From positions 1-64,000 of the forward strand of contig NZ_LACH01000032.1 in the NCBI RefSeq assembly GCF_000968015.1: 64,000 nt of DNA, read 5' to 3'. A program made the position numbers and the translations under genes. The notes beneath the pieces were generated by a model. The model ran no database searches, had not been told where the DNA came from, and worked only from the letters and a program-made list of their open reading frames with translations. This document shows, piece after piece, positions 52,145 to 60,334 of the stretch (positions are counted from its first letter, which is position 1; every line of letters begins with the position of its first letter). This DNA is from Pseudomonas fluorescens. Its GTDB lineage: Bacteria; Pseudomonadota; Gammaproteobacteria; Pseudomonadales; Pseudomonadaceae.

Positions 52145-54096
52145 CAACTGAGGTTGGCGCCGACATCGACCTTGTTCAGATCGATCCCCAGGCTGAGCAG
52201 CAGTGTGTTGATCAAGGTGTCGAGTAACGGGCTGAGCACGCTGTTGATCGCGTTGACCAGCAATGTGGTGACACTGCTGAGGATGGCCCCCAGACCACCG
52301 ACCAGACTGCCCGTCGGGCCGTACATGTTGACCTTGATGTTGGTCGCCGTGTCGGTAAGGCTGCTGACGATATTGCTGGTGGACCAGGAATAGTAGAACG
52401 GTGGCTGGTTGATCTCCGGCAGGCTGGTGGCCGGCGGTGCGGAATAGACGTGCGGCAGGTTGGCGCTCTGTGCCACGGTGGTGTCGGCCATGATATCGAT
52501 CCCGCCGCCGACGCCTGGAATTCGCGGGTCACAACTGACGGGCAAGATCAGGAACCGGCGGCAGGTCTTCACCCCGATATCGATCACCTTCAACGGCTGT
52601 ACCACCACGGCGGGCGGCGTGGTGTTGTTGCCGAAAGCCGTGTTCGGATCGATCTTGCCGATTTTCAGCTTCACCAGTGAAGTGCTGGTATTGGTGGTCA
52701 GGGATTTGTTGGTGGCGCTGACGCAGCTGTAGGCGGTGACGTAACTGTTGGCGCTCGCGACGTCCAGTGCGACATCGAGCCTTACGGTATTGGAAAGCGG
52801 CACGATCGAGGGTGTTTCGCAGGCCGCGCCAAGCGCGCAGGTCAGTGAGTCAATGACACCGACCAGATTGAGATGCAGCAAGGCGTTCAAGGTATTGGTC
52901 AACGGTCCGGCAAGATCCGCCGCTGCCTCGAGCAAGGGTTGTATCGCACTCAGAATGGGCAAGTCGATCGACAGCAATGTACGCACCTGAGCGGTTTTCA
53001 CATAGATCCGGTTGGGCCCCAAAGGCGCGAGCGCGGCGCTTTTCGGATTGCCGATGGCCGAGAGCTGTGGCGGCTCCAGTATCTGCACCCGAGCAGTAAT
53101 TTGCGCGAGCCCCGCGAGGTTGATCGGCAGGGTCGCCACCAGGCCGTTTTTCTTGTTGGCCAGTTGCACGACGGCTTCGATCAGGTCGAACACTTTCAGG
53201 GTGGTCCCCAGCGCCGTCACGGTGCTGCCAGCCTCGACGTGCAGCACGTTGCCGAGTACGACGGTGGTTGCGCCTGCCGCGACCTTCAGCGCTTGAAGAC
53301 TCGCAATGGTGGCGGTCGCACCGAGAGTGCCGCCGGGGTCCAGTACATTGACGGCGGTCTGAATCAGCTGGCTGACGGCAATCGTATTGCCCAATACCTG
53401 GTCATACCCGGCAGCGCTGAGGTTAAGGTCGACTTTCAATCGATCGAGGTAGCCGAGCAGGCTGATGTTGGTGTTCACCAGTCCGTTCCAGCCCGCCGCA
53501 TTGATGTTCAGGTTGCCTCCGAGCAAACCACCGAACAGCGCGTTGAGCGTGGCCGATTTGCTGGTGTCGACGCTCAACGTCGTGCTGCGCAGGGTCAGCG
53601 AAGCCTGCGGTGGTGGTAATGCGGCGACAGCGCTGGCCGTCAGGTTGATGGTTGCCGCGCGTGGAGCGCCACCGAACAGGGCGCCGACACCGCCGGCGAA
53701 ACTCTGCGGGACCGAATGGCTGGCGATCACCCGAATGGCTTCGCTCTTGCTCGGGTCGGCGCCAAATACTCGAAGGTTATTGGCATCCAGGGTCAAGGCG
53801 CCGCAAGCGACCAGCAGATTGCGATTGGGGTCAGGAAGGGTGAAGCCATTACGGTTTGCGCTGGCGGTGGCATAAACGGTAGCGGTGTTGCCAGCGGCGC
53901 AATCACCGCCTCGGGTGGAGGCTTCAAGTGCGGCCATGTCCGCTACGCGCTGCAGGTCACGTTTTTCCAGGTACAAACGACCGCTGTCGACCACGACCAG
54001 CAAGAACATCAGGGCCATGCCCAATGTCAGCGCCGCCATCAAACCGATCGCACCCCGTTGCCGGGACGGGCTGCGAAACTGCAAACGGGGAGACAT
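52114..54096 (-). CDS. tadG: TadG-like protein, displaced from the tad operon
   Basis: This 660-residue protein has the N-terminal TadG pattern (RQRGAIGLMAALTLGMALMFLLVVVDSGRLYLEKRDLQRVADMAALEAS) with a membrane segment, then a long low-complexity, Ala/Leu/Thr-rich region with paired Cys near the C-terminus. In P. aeruginosa tadG is the last gene of the rcp-tad operon; here it lies beyond pprA, on the opposite strand, with the stops overlapping. Its own promoter must lie in 54100-54190. AGGAG precedes ATG 54096. Confidence 0.82.
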   Translation of the reverse strand: MSPRLQFRSPSRQRGAIGLMAALTLGMALMFLLVVVDSGRLYLEKRDLQRVADMAALEASTRGGDCAAGNTATVYATASANRNGFTLPDPNRNLLVACGALTLDANNLRVFGADPSKSEAIRVIASHSVPQSFAGGVGALFGGAPRAATINLTASAVAALPPPQASLTLRSTTLSVDTSKSATLNALFGGLLGGNLNINAAGWNGLVNTNISLLGYLDRLKVDLNLSAAGYDQVLGNTIAVSQLIQTAVNVLDPGGTLGATATIASLQALKVAAGATTVVLGNVLHVEAGSTVTALGTTLKVFDLIEAVVQLANKKNGLVATLPINLAGLAQITARVQILEPPQLSAIGNPKSAALAPLGPNRIYVKTAQVRTLLSIDLPILSAIQPLLEAAADLAGPLTNTLNALLHLNLVGVIDSLTCALGAACETPSIVPLSNTVRLDVALDVASANSYVTAYSCVSATNKSLTTNTSTSLVKLKIGKIDPNTAFGNNTTPPAVVVQPLKVIDIGVKTCRRFLILPVSCDPRIPGVGGGIDIMADTTVAQSANLPHVYSAPPATSLPEINQPPFYYSWSTSNIVSSLTDTATNIKVNMYGPTGSLVGGLGAILSSVTTLLVNAINSVLSPLLDTLINTLLLSLGIDLNKVDVGANLSCHSGRATLVI

Positions 54097-54191
54097 CACG
54101 CACTCCTTTGCCGGTACGCAGCCGAGGGCTACCTCCTTGGGTGAACAGCAGTGTAGTTGGCGCTTTTGCGGGCTGCTCGCAGATCACAAGC

Positions 54192-54269
54192 AAAAGATCG
54201 CAGCCTCCGGCAGCTCCTACAATTGGATTGATGTACCCCTGTAGGAGCTGCCGGAGGCTGCGATCTTTT
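54192..54269. repeat. Inverted repeat, GATCGCAGCCTCCGGCAGC family
   Basis: CAAAAGATCGCAGCCTCCGG and its complement face each other with a short loop and end in T runs. It lies between DUF4136 and tadG, which are transcribed in the same direction. Confidence 0.85.
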
Positions 54270-54283
54270 GATCTTCCAGCTGT

Positions 54284-54841
54284 TTATTTGGGTGGGTAGT
54301 TGGCGAGAATTCGCCCCACCGTTTCACGTATCGCCGTGCTGCGATCCGACGGGTTCGGTGTGCGGCTGAGTATCTGCTCGTCACTGCCGCGCCACACCAG
54401 TTTGCCGTCCTTGCCATCAAGCAGGTCGATCTGGATGATCGCCACTTTGTAGCTGACGTTACGGGTTTCGTTGTACATCGGCCCACCCCAGTAGCCGTTC
54501 CATGGATTACCCCACGCGCCGCCGTAGTTGGTGGTTACTTGTTGCTGGCGTTGTTCGACGATCAGATAGGTCTGCACGCTCAAATCGCCCTTTTTGCCAT
54601 CCGCTGCCGGACGCAGGCCACGCTGATCCAGCTGATCGGTCACCGATTGGCGGATGCGTTGTTCAGTCAGGTCGCTCTTGATCCGTGGGTCATCGGGACG
54701 ATATTGCAGGGCGGGTTCTTTCCAGCTCCAGCTGCGATAGGCGGCGAAGTCGCGGCTGGCATCGAAGTCATGATTGACCTGGCTGCCGGCGCAGGCAGTG
54801 AGCAGCACGGCCACAGTCAGTAAAGCGAGACGGCGGAACAT
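54284..54841 (-). CDS. DUF4136 lipoprotein 1
   Basis: This 185-residue lipoprotein has a signal ending in LLTACAGSQ (Cys near residue 17). The mature region has the DUF4136 pattern (DFAAYRSWSWKEPALQ...[21 protein letters not shown] and VAIIQIDLLDGKDGKLVWRGSDEQIL). Function is unknown. It is a paralogue of the next gene upstream, 54 bases away. Probably outer-membrane or periplasmic. Confidence 0.8.
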   Translation of the reverse strand: MFRRLALLTVAVLLTACAGSQVNHDFDASRDFAAYRSWSWKEPALQYRPDDPRIKSDLTEQRIRQSVTDQLDQRGLRPAADGKKGDLSVQTYLIVEQRQQQVTTNYGGAWGNPWNGYWGGPMYNETRNVSYKVAIIQIDLLDGKDGKLVWRGSDEQILSRTPNPSDRSTAIRETVGRILANYPPK

Positions 54842-54895
54842 GATATTTCTCCGGTTGAAGACATGAACCTGCGTAATGCTTCTTAACTACAGAAG

Positions 54896-55510
54896 CTAAC
54901 TAGGAGGATACGCCGACATCGCCTTTTCTACAGCCTCCCGTATCGCATCGACACGCTCGCTCTGGCTGCCGCGATTGCTGGTTTCGGCGCTGGCACTCCA
55001 GACCGGTTCACCGCTCTGAGCGTCAAACAAATCAACCCGCACCACCACGACCTGTTCCTGATAAGTGCGAACGATCGGCACGGTGTTGTACATGCCGTAA
55101 CCGCTGCCGTAGCGGTTGTAACCGCCATAACCGCCACCGTAATAACCATAGTCGTCCTGAACCTGACGCAGGCGGGTTTCCAGGTGCAGGTCGGCGCTGA
55201 CAAACAGGTCGGCCGGACGGCTATCGTGCAGCGGGCGCAAGCCACGTTGATCAAGCGCATTGCTGACGGCTTCGGCGACCTGCGCCGAATCCGCCCAGGT
55301 GGTGCCCGGCGGCAACTGCCCGTTGAGCCAGGCCCAGCTGCGGTAACGCCCATAGTCGCGCGGCGCGACCGGATAGGCGCTGCGATCAAAGGTGTTGGCC
55401 GCCTGAGGCGGCGCGGGTGGCAAGGGGTTGGATGACGCCACATAAGGGTTGCTGCCCTGACAGGCCGCCAACCCGAGACAGATCGCCAATAACCCCGAAC
55501 GACTGTTCAT
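54896..55510 (-). CDS. DUF4136 lipoprotein 2
   Basis: This 204-residue lipoprotein (lipobox LGLAACQGS) has the same DUF4136 pattern ([18 protein letters not shown]...[29 protein letters not shown] and [23 protein letters not shown]), with an extra Gly/Tyr-rich stretch ([19 protein letters not shown]) in the middle. It and lipoprotein 1 share gene order and sequence pattern, so they arose by duplication. Confidence 0.8.
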   Translation of the reverse strand: MNSRSGLLAICLGLAACQGSNPYVASSNPLPPAPPQAANTFDRSAYPVAPRDYGRYRSWAWLNGQLPPGTTWADSAQVAEAVSNALDQRGLRPLHDSRPADLFVSADLHLETRLRQVQDDYGYYGGGYGGYNRYGSGYGMYNTVPIVRTYQEQVVVVRVDLFDAQSGEPVWSASAETSNRGSQSERVDAIREAVEKAMSAYPPS

Positions 55511-55522
55511 TTCGCGCTCCGA

Positions 55523-56272
55523 TCAGACCGGCCGACAGATCCAGTGCAAGTAGCGCCCAAGCCCGGCAAAGCTTGGGTGACGACGGTGGGCCAGTTCCAT
55601 TTCCAGCAAATCCACCAGTTCGGCGCGGGCCTGGAATTCCACCGGCATGTAGTCGTGAAAAACTCGCACCCCGCTCTGAGTTTCGACCTGCCACAGGCCT
55701 TCAAGTTGCGCCGCCAGTTCGCGCGGATCAAGCGGCTGCTGCGGGGTCAGGCTCTGTTTCTCGCCGGCCATGTCGTTCTTGCGCATCTTGCGGAAATGGC
55801 CTTTGAGCAGGTTGCGATAGATCAACGCATCGCGGTTGTAGAAGGCCAGGGACAACCAGCCATCCGGTTTGGTCAATTGATGCAGCACCGGCAGGATCGC
55901 GTGAGGTTCGGCCAGCCATTCCAGCACCGCGTGGCACAGTACCAGGTCGTAGGGCTCGGTGAGTTGGCCGAGCAGATCCTGCCACGGCGCCTGAATGAAC
56001 GTCGCTGTTTGCCCGGCATCGGCAAAGCGTTGGCGGGCGCCTTCGAGCATCGGCTCGGCGGGCTCGGCCAGCGTGACCTCATGACCACGCTGGGCCAGCC
56101 ACAACGACATGTGGCCCAAGCCGGCGCCGATGTCCAGTACGCGCAACGGCCGGTCCGGCAGGGTTTCAGCCAGGTCGGACTGAAGCACTGCCAGACGGAT
56201 CGCGCCTTTGGCACCGCCGTAGATTTTTTCGGCGAAACGGGTGGCCAGTTGATCGAAATGACGGTCGCTCAT
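55523..56272 (-). CDS. cmoM: tRNA 5-carboxymethoxyuridine methyltransferase CmoM
   Basis: This 249-residue SAM-dependent methyltransferase methylates cmo5U34 in tRNAs to mcmo5U. It matches E. coli CmoM (SmtA): DRHFDQLATRFAEKIYGGAKGAIRLAVL at the N-terminus, the SAM motif VLDIGAGLGHMSLWLAQRG, the HAVLEWLAEPHAIL segment and GVRVFHDYMP later. Its ATG overlaps the stop of the MazG-like gene by one base, so the two are cotranscribed. Standalone methyltransferase alternatives are less likely. Confidence 0.83.
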   Translation of the reverse strand: MSDRHFDQLATRFAEKIYGGAKGAIRLAVLQSDLAETLPDRPLRVLDIGAGLGHMSLWLAQRGHEVTLAEPAEPMLEGARQRFADAGQTATFIQAPWQDLLGQLTEPYDLVLCHAVLEWLAEPHAILPVLHQLTKPDGWLSLAFYNRDALIYRNLLKGHFRKMRKNDMAGEKQSLTPQQPLDPRELAAQLEGLWQVETQSGVRVFHDYMPVEFQARAELVDLLEMELAHRRHPSFAGLGRYLHWICRPV

Positions 56273-56574
56273 CAGCTGAACCTCCGTTCGCTGTCCGCGA
56301 GTTTGCTGCGCACCACTTCATTCATGTCCAACCCCAACTCGCTGCACAGCAGCAGTAAATAGAGCACGATGTCACCGATTTCCTGCCCGGCATGGGCGAG
56401 CTTGTCCGCCGGCAACTGGCGCGACTGGTCTTCGGTCAGCCACTGGAAAATCTCCACCAGCTCGGACACTTCCACGCTCGCGGCCATGGCCAGGTTTTTA
56501 GGGCTGTGAAATTGCCGCCAGTCATTGCGGTCACGGATGGCGTGCAGGCGTTCGGTCAGTTCAACAAGGTTCAT
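56272..56574 (-). CDS. MazG-like nucleotide pyrophosphohydrolase
   Basis: This 100-residue all-alpha protein has the MazG/dCTPase pattern (MNLVELTERLHAIRDRNDW, FHSPKNLAMAASVEVSELVEIFQWL, EIGDIVLYLLLL) with acidic residues (ExxE and ExxD) that bind Mg2+. It probably hydrolyses non-canonical or excess nucleoside triphosphates. It is a separate short form, as in RS21-C6/dCTPase. It leads the operon with cmoM. Confidence 0.85.
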   Translation of the reverse strand: MNLVELTERLHAIRDRNDWRQFHSPKNLAMAASVEVSELVEIFQWLTEDQSRQLPADKLAHAGQEIGDIVLYLLLLCSELGLDMNEVVRSKLADSERRFS

Positions 56575-56660
56575 CGGGCTCTCCTGAAGGCGTATAGCTT
56601 CGGGGGGATGACGGGGGAAGGCAAGCGTCTCGGTGAGGCGCGGATCTTTGCACCATAATC

Positions 56661-56689
56661 AAAAGATCGCAGCCTGCGGCAGCTCCTAC
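56661..56689. repeat. Orphan half of the GATCGCAGCCT repeat
   Basis: AAAAGATCGCAGCCTGCGGC and the following nine bases match one arm of the family at 17717 and 54192, but no facing partner is nearby. Confidence 0.65.
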
Positions 56690-56769
56690 GGGAACTCGGC
56701 ACCCTGCTCGATAGCCCAAGGCTCAAGTCCGGCAACCCTGCCACCACTTTCATCAAGGACGCTCACGAC

Positions 56770-57063
56770 ATGCAGGTAGAAAGTTTTTTCGAATGGCTCG
56801 GCCAGGCACTCGGTTCGGTTATCCGTTTCATCGTTGACGGCCTCAGCGGCTTGTTCAATCTGCTGAGCCACGCCGGCAGCAACTTTGTCGAAGGGCTGTC
56901 CCGTGCGCTGGGCATGGACGCGTCGATCATCAGCATCGTTGCGCTGATTTTGGGGTTGATGCTGTTGTGGTCGGCGATTCGGGCGTTCATGAATGCGTCG
57001 ATCATCATGGGGATTATCTGGTTGCTGCTGGGGTTGTGGTTGTTGAGCTGGATAATCCATTGA
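56770..57063 (+). CDS. Small membrane protein of unknown function
   Basis: This 97-residue protein has an N-terminal amphipathic part and two hydrophobic segments (about residues 55-75 and 78-96). The last residues form a long apolar C-terminus (IIMGIIWLLLGLWLLSWIIH). No family is recognised. A ribosome binding site (AAGGAC) lies upstream, and it is a single-gene unit. Confidence 0.65.
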   Translation: MQVESFFEWLGQALGSVIRFIVDGLSGLFNLLSHAGSNFVEGLSRALGMDASIISIVALILGLMLLWSAIRAFMNASIIMGIIWLLLGLWLLSWIIH

Positions 57064-57073
57064 TCGGCAATCC

Positions 57074-57249
57074 CCCCTCACCCTAACCCTCTCCCCGAGG
57101 GGCGAGGGGACTGACCGGGTTGTTCTCTCGAGCTACATCGACCTGAAACTTCGCGTCGAACTCAGGTTTTGAAAAGCCTGGAGATCAGCTCCCTTTCCCC
57201 CTCTCCCCCATGGGGCGGTCCGACGTTTCGGGAGGGTTGGGGTGAGGGG
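57074..57249. repeat. MITE-like repeat with 18-base inverted ends
   Basis: CCCCTCACCCTAACCCTC and GAGGGTTGGGGTGAGGGG form terminal inverted repeats (one mismatch) around 140 bases with smaller G/C palindromes inside. It has no coding capacity and resembles a family of short repeats common in gamma-proteobacteria. No target duplication was checked. Confidence 0.6.
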
Positions 57250-57314
57250 TCGATTTCCGAATCGCCGCACATCCCCAATCAACCGCTACAATGCCGCTCC
57301 CCCAAGGAGCCTGC

Positions 57315-58664
57315 ATGTCCAACCTGATCGCCGACTGGCGCGACCGCCCTACCCATCGTCGAGTCTGGGCGCTCGCCGCGCCGATGATTCTCTCGAACAT
57401 TTCCGTACCGCTGGTGGCGCTGGTCGACAGTACCGTCATCGGCCACTTGCCCCATGCCCATCAGTTGGGCGCCGTCGCGGTCGGGGCCAGCCTGTATACC
57501 TTTCTCGCCTGGGCCATGGGTTTTCTGCGCATGGGCACCACCGGGTTCGCCGCACAGGCCGCCGGGCGTGGGGACGGCGCGGCATTGCGGCAGATTTTGT
57601 TGCAGGGTCTGTTGTTGGCCATGGGCCTGGCCATTGTCCTGGGAGCACTGGGTGTGCCGTTGAGCGGGGTCGCGCTGCACTTTATGCAGCCGTCGGCGGA
57701 GCTGGATCAGTTGACCCGCGAGTTTTTCCACACTCGCCTGTTCGGCCTGCCGGCAGCGCTAGCCAGTTATGCGTTGGTCGGCTGGTTCCTCGGCACTCAG
57801 AACGCCCGGGCGCCGCTGGCGATTCTGCTGAGCACCAACCTGGTAAACATCGCGCTGAACCTGTGGTTCGTTCTCGGGCTGGAGTGGGGTGTGGTCGGCG
57901 CGGCACGAGCGTCGGTGATCGCCGAATGGACCGGCGCGCTGATCGGCCTGCTAATGACCCGCAATGCCCTGCGCGCCTATCCCGGTCACATCGCCTGGGC
58001 CGCGCTGGCGCTGTGGCAGAGCTGGCGGCCGCTATTGGCGGTCAACCGCGACATTTTCATCCGCAGCCTGGCGCTGCAATCGGTGTTTTTCCTGATCACC
58101 GTGCAAGGCGCGCGACTGGGTGATGCCACTGTCGCCGCCAACGCGCTGCTGCTCAATGGTTTGCTGCTGACCGCCCATGCGCTGGACGGCCTGGCTCACG
58201 CCGTGGAAGCCCTGTGTGGGCATGCCATCGGCGCTCGTGATCGAGAGGCCCTGCGCCGCTCACTGGTGGTGGCTTGCGGTTGGTCGTTGCTGGCGAGCCT
58301 GGGTTTTGCCGTGCTGTTCCTGTTCGCCGGCCATCTGTTTATCGAGATGCAGACCAACATTCAGAGCGTGCGCGACACGGCGTTCATTTACCTGCCCTAC
58401 CTCGCCGCGCTGCCGCTGATCGCGGTCGGAAGTTACCTGCTCGACGGGCTGTTTATCGGCGCCACCCGCGCCCGGGAAATGCGCAACGGCATGCTGCTGA
58501 CGGTGGTGTTGTTACTGCCGTTCGCTTGGGCGCTGCAAGGTTTGGGCAACCATGGACTGTGGATAACCTTTCTATTGTTCATGTTGCTGCGCAGCCTGAC
58601 CCTCGGCGCGTTTGCCTGGTATTTGCACAAAAACGACGGCTGGTTCGCCGGCAAAGCTCACTGA
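57315..58664 (+). CDS. MATE-family efflux transporter (DinF-like)
   Basis: This 449-residue MATE transporter has twelve hydrophobic segments and the pattern RVWALAAPMILSNISVPLVALVDSTVIGHL at the N-terminus and a similar half-repeat later. It exports cationic drugs or oxidants with sodium or proton exchange. DinF is SOS-inducible in E. coli, but no LexA box is evident here. ATG 57315 follows AAGGAGC; the open frame extends upstream without support. It overlaps the hydrolase gene tail to tail by seven bases. Confidence 0.87.
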   Translation: MSNLIADWRDRPTHRRVWALAAPMILSNISVPLVALVDSTVIGHLPHAHQLGAVAVGASLYTFLAWAMGFLRMGTTGFAAQAAGRGDGAALRQILLQGLLLAMGLAIVLGALGVPLSGVALHFMQPSAELDQLTREFFHTRLFGLPAALASYALVGWFLGTQNARAPLAILLSTNLVNIALNLWFVLGLEWGVVGAARASVIAEWTGALIGLLMTRNALRAYPGHIAWAALALWQSWRPLLAVNRDIFIRSLALQSVFFLITVQGARLGDATVAANALLLNGLLLTAHALDGLAHAVEALCGHAIGARDREALRRSLVVACGWSLLASLGFAVLFLFAGHLFIEMQTNIQSVRDTAFIYLPYLAALPLIAVGSYLLDGLFIGATRAREMRNGMLLTVVLLLPFAWALQGLGNHGLWITFLLFMLLRSLTLGAFAWYLHKNDGWFAGKAH

Positions 58665-59533
58665 GTCGGCGTGGCATTGACGAAGGCCGTGACCACATCC
58701 AGCACCGGAGCCAAACCGCGCATCGGCCGGGACAGCGTCGCCACCAGCGTGGCGTGGCTGGTGCGCGAGAAATACAGGTCCTGCACCGGCACGCCCGCCT
58801 CGCGCAGTTTGCGCGCCAGACCACCAGTGTTGCGCGCCGGGTTGACCAGCTCATCGTCGCTCGCCGCGATCAACAAGGCTGGCGGCGCACCACGACTGAC
58901 ATGATTGATCGGCTGCGACCGGGGTGGTGAGTCCGGCCAGAAAAACACCGGACGCACCTGCGGATTCTTGATCGGCAGAAAATCATAAGGCCCCGCCAGA
59001 CCGATCCAGCCGCTGAGGTTATGCGGCGACAAACCCACCGCCCCCAGTAATCCGGGGTCCAGCGCCAGCATCGCAACGTTGTAGGCCCCGGAACTGTGGC
59101 CCATCAGGTACAACCGCTGAGGGTTCCCGGAATATTGACGAATGTGTTCATGGGTCCAGGCCACGGCCCGGGCGCCATCTTCAAGGAACAGCGGATAACG
59201 CACCTGCGGATACAACCGATAGTCCGCCAGCACCGCAATAATTCCCCGGGACGCCAAGGCCTCGCCGACAAAAGCGTAATCGCTGCGTGAACCGCTGTTC
59301 CAGCTGCCGCCGTAGAAAAACACCACTACCGGGGCGTTTTTCATGGGAGGGCGCGGTACATACACATCGAGTTTTTGCCGCGGATCAGGGCCATAGGCAA
59401 TGCCCTCGGTCTTGTCGAAGGTTGCGTCGGGGGTCAGCGCATTGAGCAACTTCAGCGGCGAGCACGCCGTCATCACGGCCAGCATTACGCCGCCGATTAT
59501 CAGGCTGAACAACCGCCGCGTGGTGCTCGCCAT
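58658..59533 (-). CDS. Alpha/beta hydrolase, probable lipoprotein
   Basis: This 291-residue esterase/lipase-like protein has a signal with lipobox VMTACS (Cys near 24) and the nucleophile elbow GHSSGA (near 150), plus the oxyanion-hole motif VVFFYGGSWNSG and a C-terminal His (TSHATL). It follows the DUF4123 gene by 18 bases on the same strand, after vgrG, which is the usual place of a type VI effector gene, but a lipobox is unusual for such effectors. It could equally be an independent periplasmic carboxylesterase. ATG at 59533 is preferred over TTG 59536. Confidence 0.78.
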   Translation of the reverse strand: MASTTRRLFSLIIGGVMLAVMTACSPLKLLNALTPDATFDKTEGIAYGPDPRQKLDVYVPRPPMKNAPVVVFFYGGSWNSGSRSDYAFVGEALASRGIIAVLADYRLYPQVRYPLFLEDGARAVAWTHEHIRQYSGNPQRLYLMGHSSGAYNVAMLALDPGLLGAVGLSPHNLSGWIGLAGPYDFLPIKNPQVRPVFFWPDSPPRSQPINHVSRGAPPALLIAASDDELVNPARNTGGLARKLREAGVPVQDLYFSRTSHATLVATLSRPMRGLAPVLDVVTAFVNATPTQ

Positions 59534-59551
59534 CAATGTTGAACCTCGTGT

Positions 59552-60334
59552 TCAGGGTTGATCGTTCTGCCACAGGTTGCGCAGGCTATCGAGACGCTCC
59601 TGCTGGGTGAGTCCCGGCAACGCGTGCCCAGGCAAAGCGCCGGGGTACTGCAAGCGTAGCCATAACCAGTCATCGAGTACTGGGCGCTCGGTAAAATCCA
59701 GCGCCAATCCTTCCTGCACGTGGGACCACAGCGTGTTGTAGTCAGTCCCGGTGGATCGACTCCAGAGCCAGGCATGCTGCTCCAGCAGGCAGGTCTGCAG
59801 TTTTTCCTGCTGATGAGGACTGAGGTTTTCTTCAACCGCCAAAGGGCTGACGGCAAGCCCCGGATTGACCAACTGCTGCCAGCCCTGACTGCCGATCGCT
59901 CGGTCGGCCCACGTCCCGCCGAACCAGCGCAAATGGCTGATAGGACCCAGCCAGCGACTCAGTTCCTGCGCATCGCAGGCATCGAACAAATAACTGGCCG
60001 TTTGTGGGTTGTAGTAACTCAACAAGGCTCGGTGATGCAGACCGAACGTGACCGTGAGCATGCGGCGCAAATGCTCCAGCAACAGAGCCGACGGCACGTC
60101 GCTGGCCATCAGCAAACCGCGCCAGAGGGGCACTTCGCTGTCACATAACCCGACCAGCTCAGGGCATGTCCGAAGGTCGATCAGGGCCGGGCCGTGTTCA
60201 CGCAACGCATGCCACTCAGTGCCTTCGAACAACCAGAACCACCGGGCATGCGCAAACTGCTGTTGCAGCATCGCCCCCGCCTGTGGCGCACCCGGCACAT
60301 CCAGCAATAGCCATTGCGGGGTCACGGCGATCAT
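59552..60334 (-). CDS. DUF4123 type VI secretion adaptor
   Basis: This 260-residue protein matches the DUF4123 chaperone/adaptor family. The N-terminal region reads QWLLLDVPGAPQAGAMLQQQFAHARWFWLFEGTEWHALREHGPALIDL. Such proteins load effectors on VgrG tips and are encoded directly after vgrG. The ATG overlaps the vgrG stop by four bases (ATGA), so the longer open frame to 60394 is not needed. The adaptor implies a cognate effector, for which the downstream hydrolase is the only candidate in the operon. Confidence 0.8.
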   Translation of the reverse strand: MIAVTPQWLLLDVPGAPQAGAMLQQQFAHARWFWLFEGTEWHALREHGPALIDLRTCPELVGLCDSEVPLWRGLLMASDVPSALLLEHLRRMLTVTFGLHHRALLSYYNPQTASYLFDACDAQELSRWLGPISHLRWFGGTWADRAIGSQGWQQLVNPGLAVSPLAVEENLSPHQQEKLQTCLLEQHAWLWSRSTGTDYNTLWSHVQEGLALDFTERPVLDDWLWLRLQYPGALPGHALPGLTQQERLDSLRNLWQNDQP

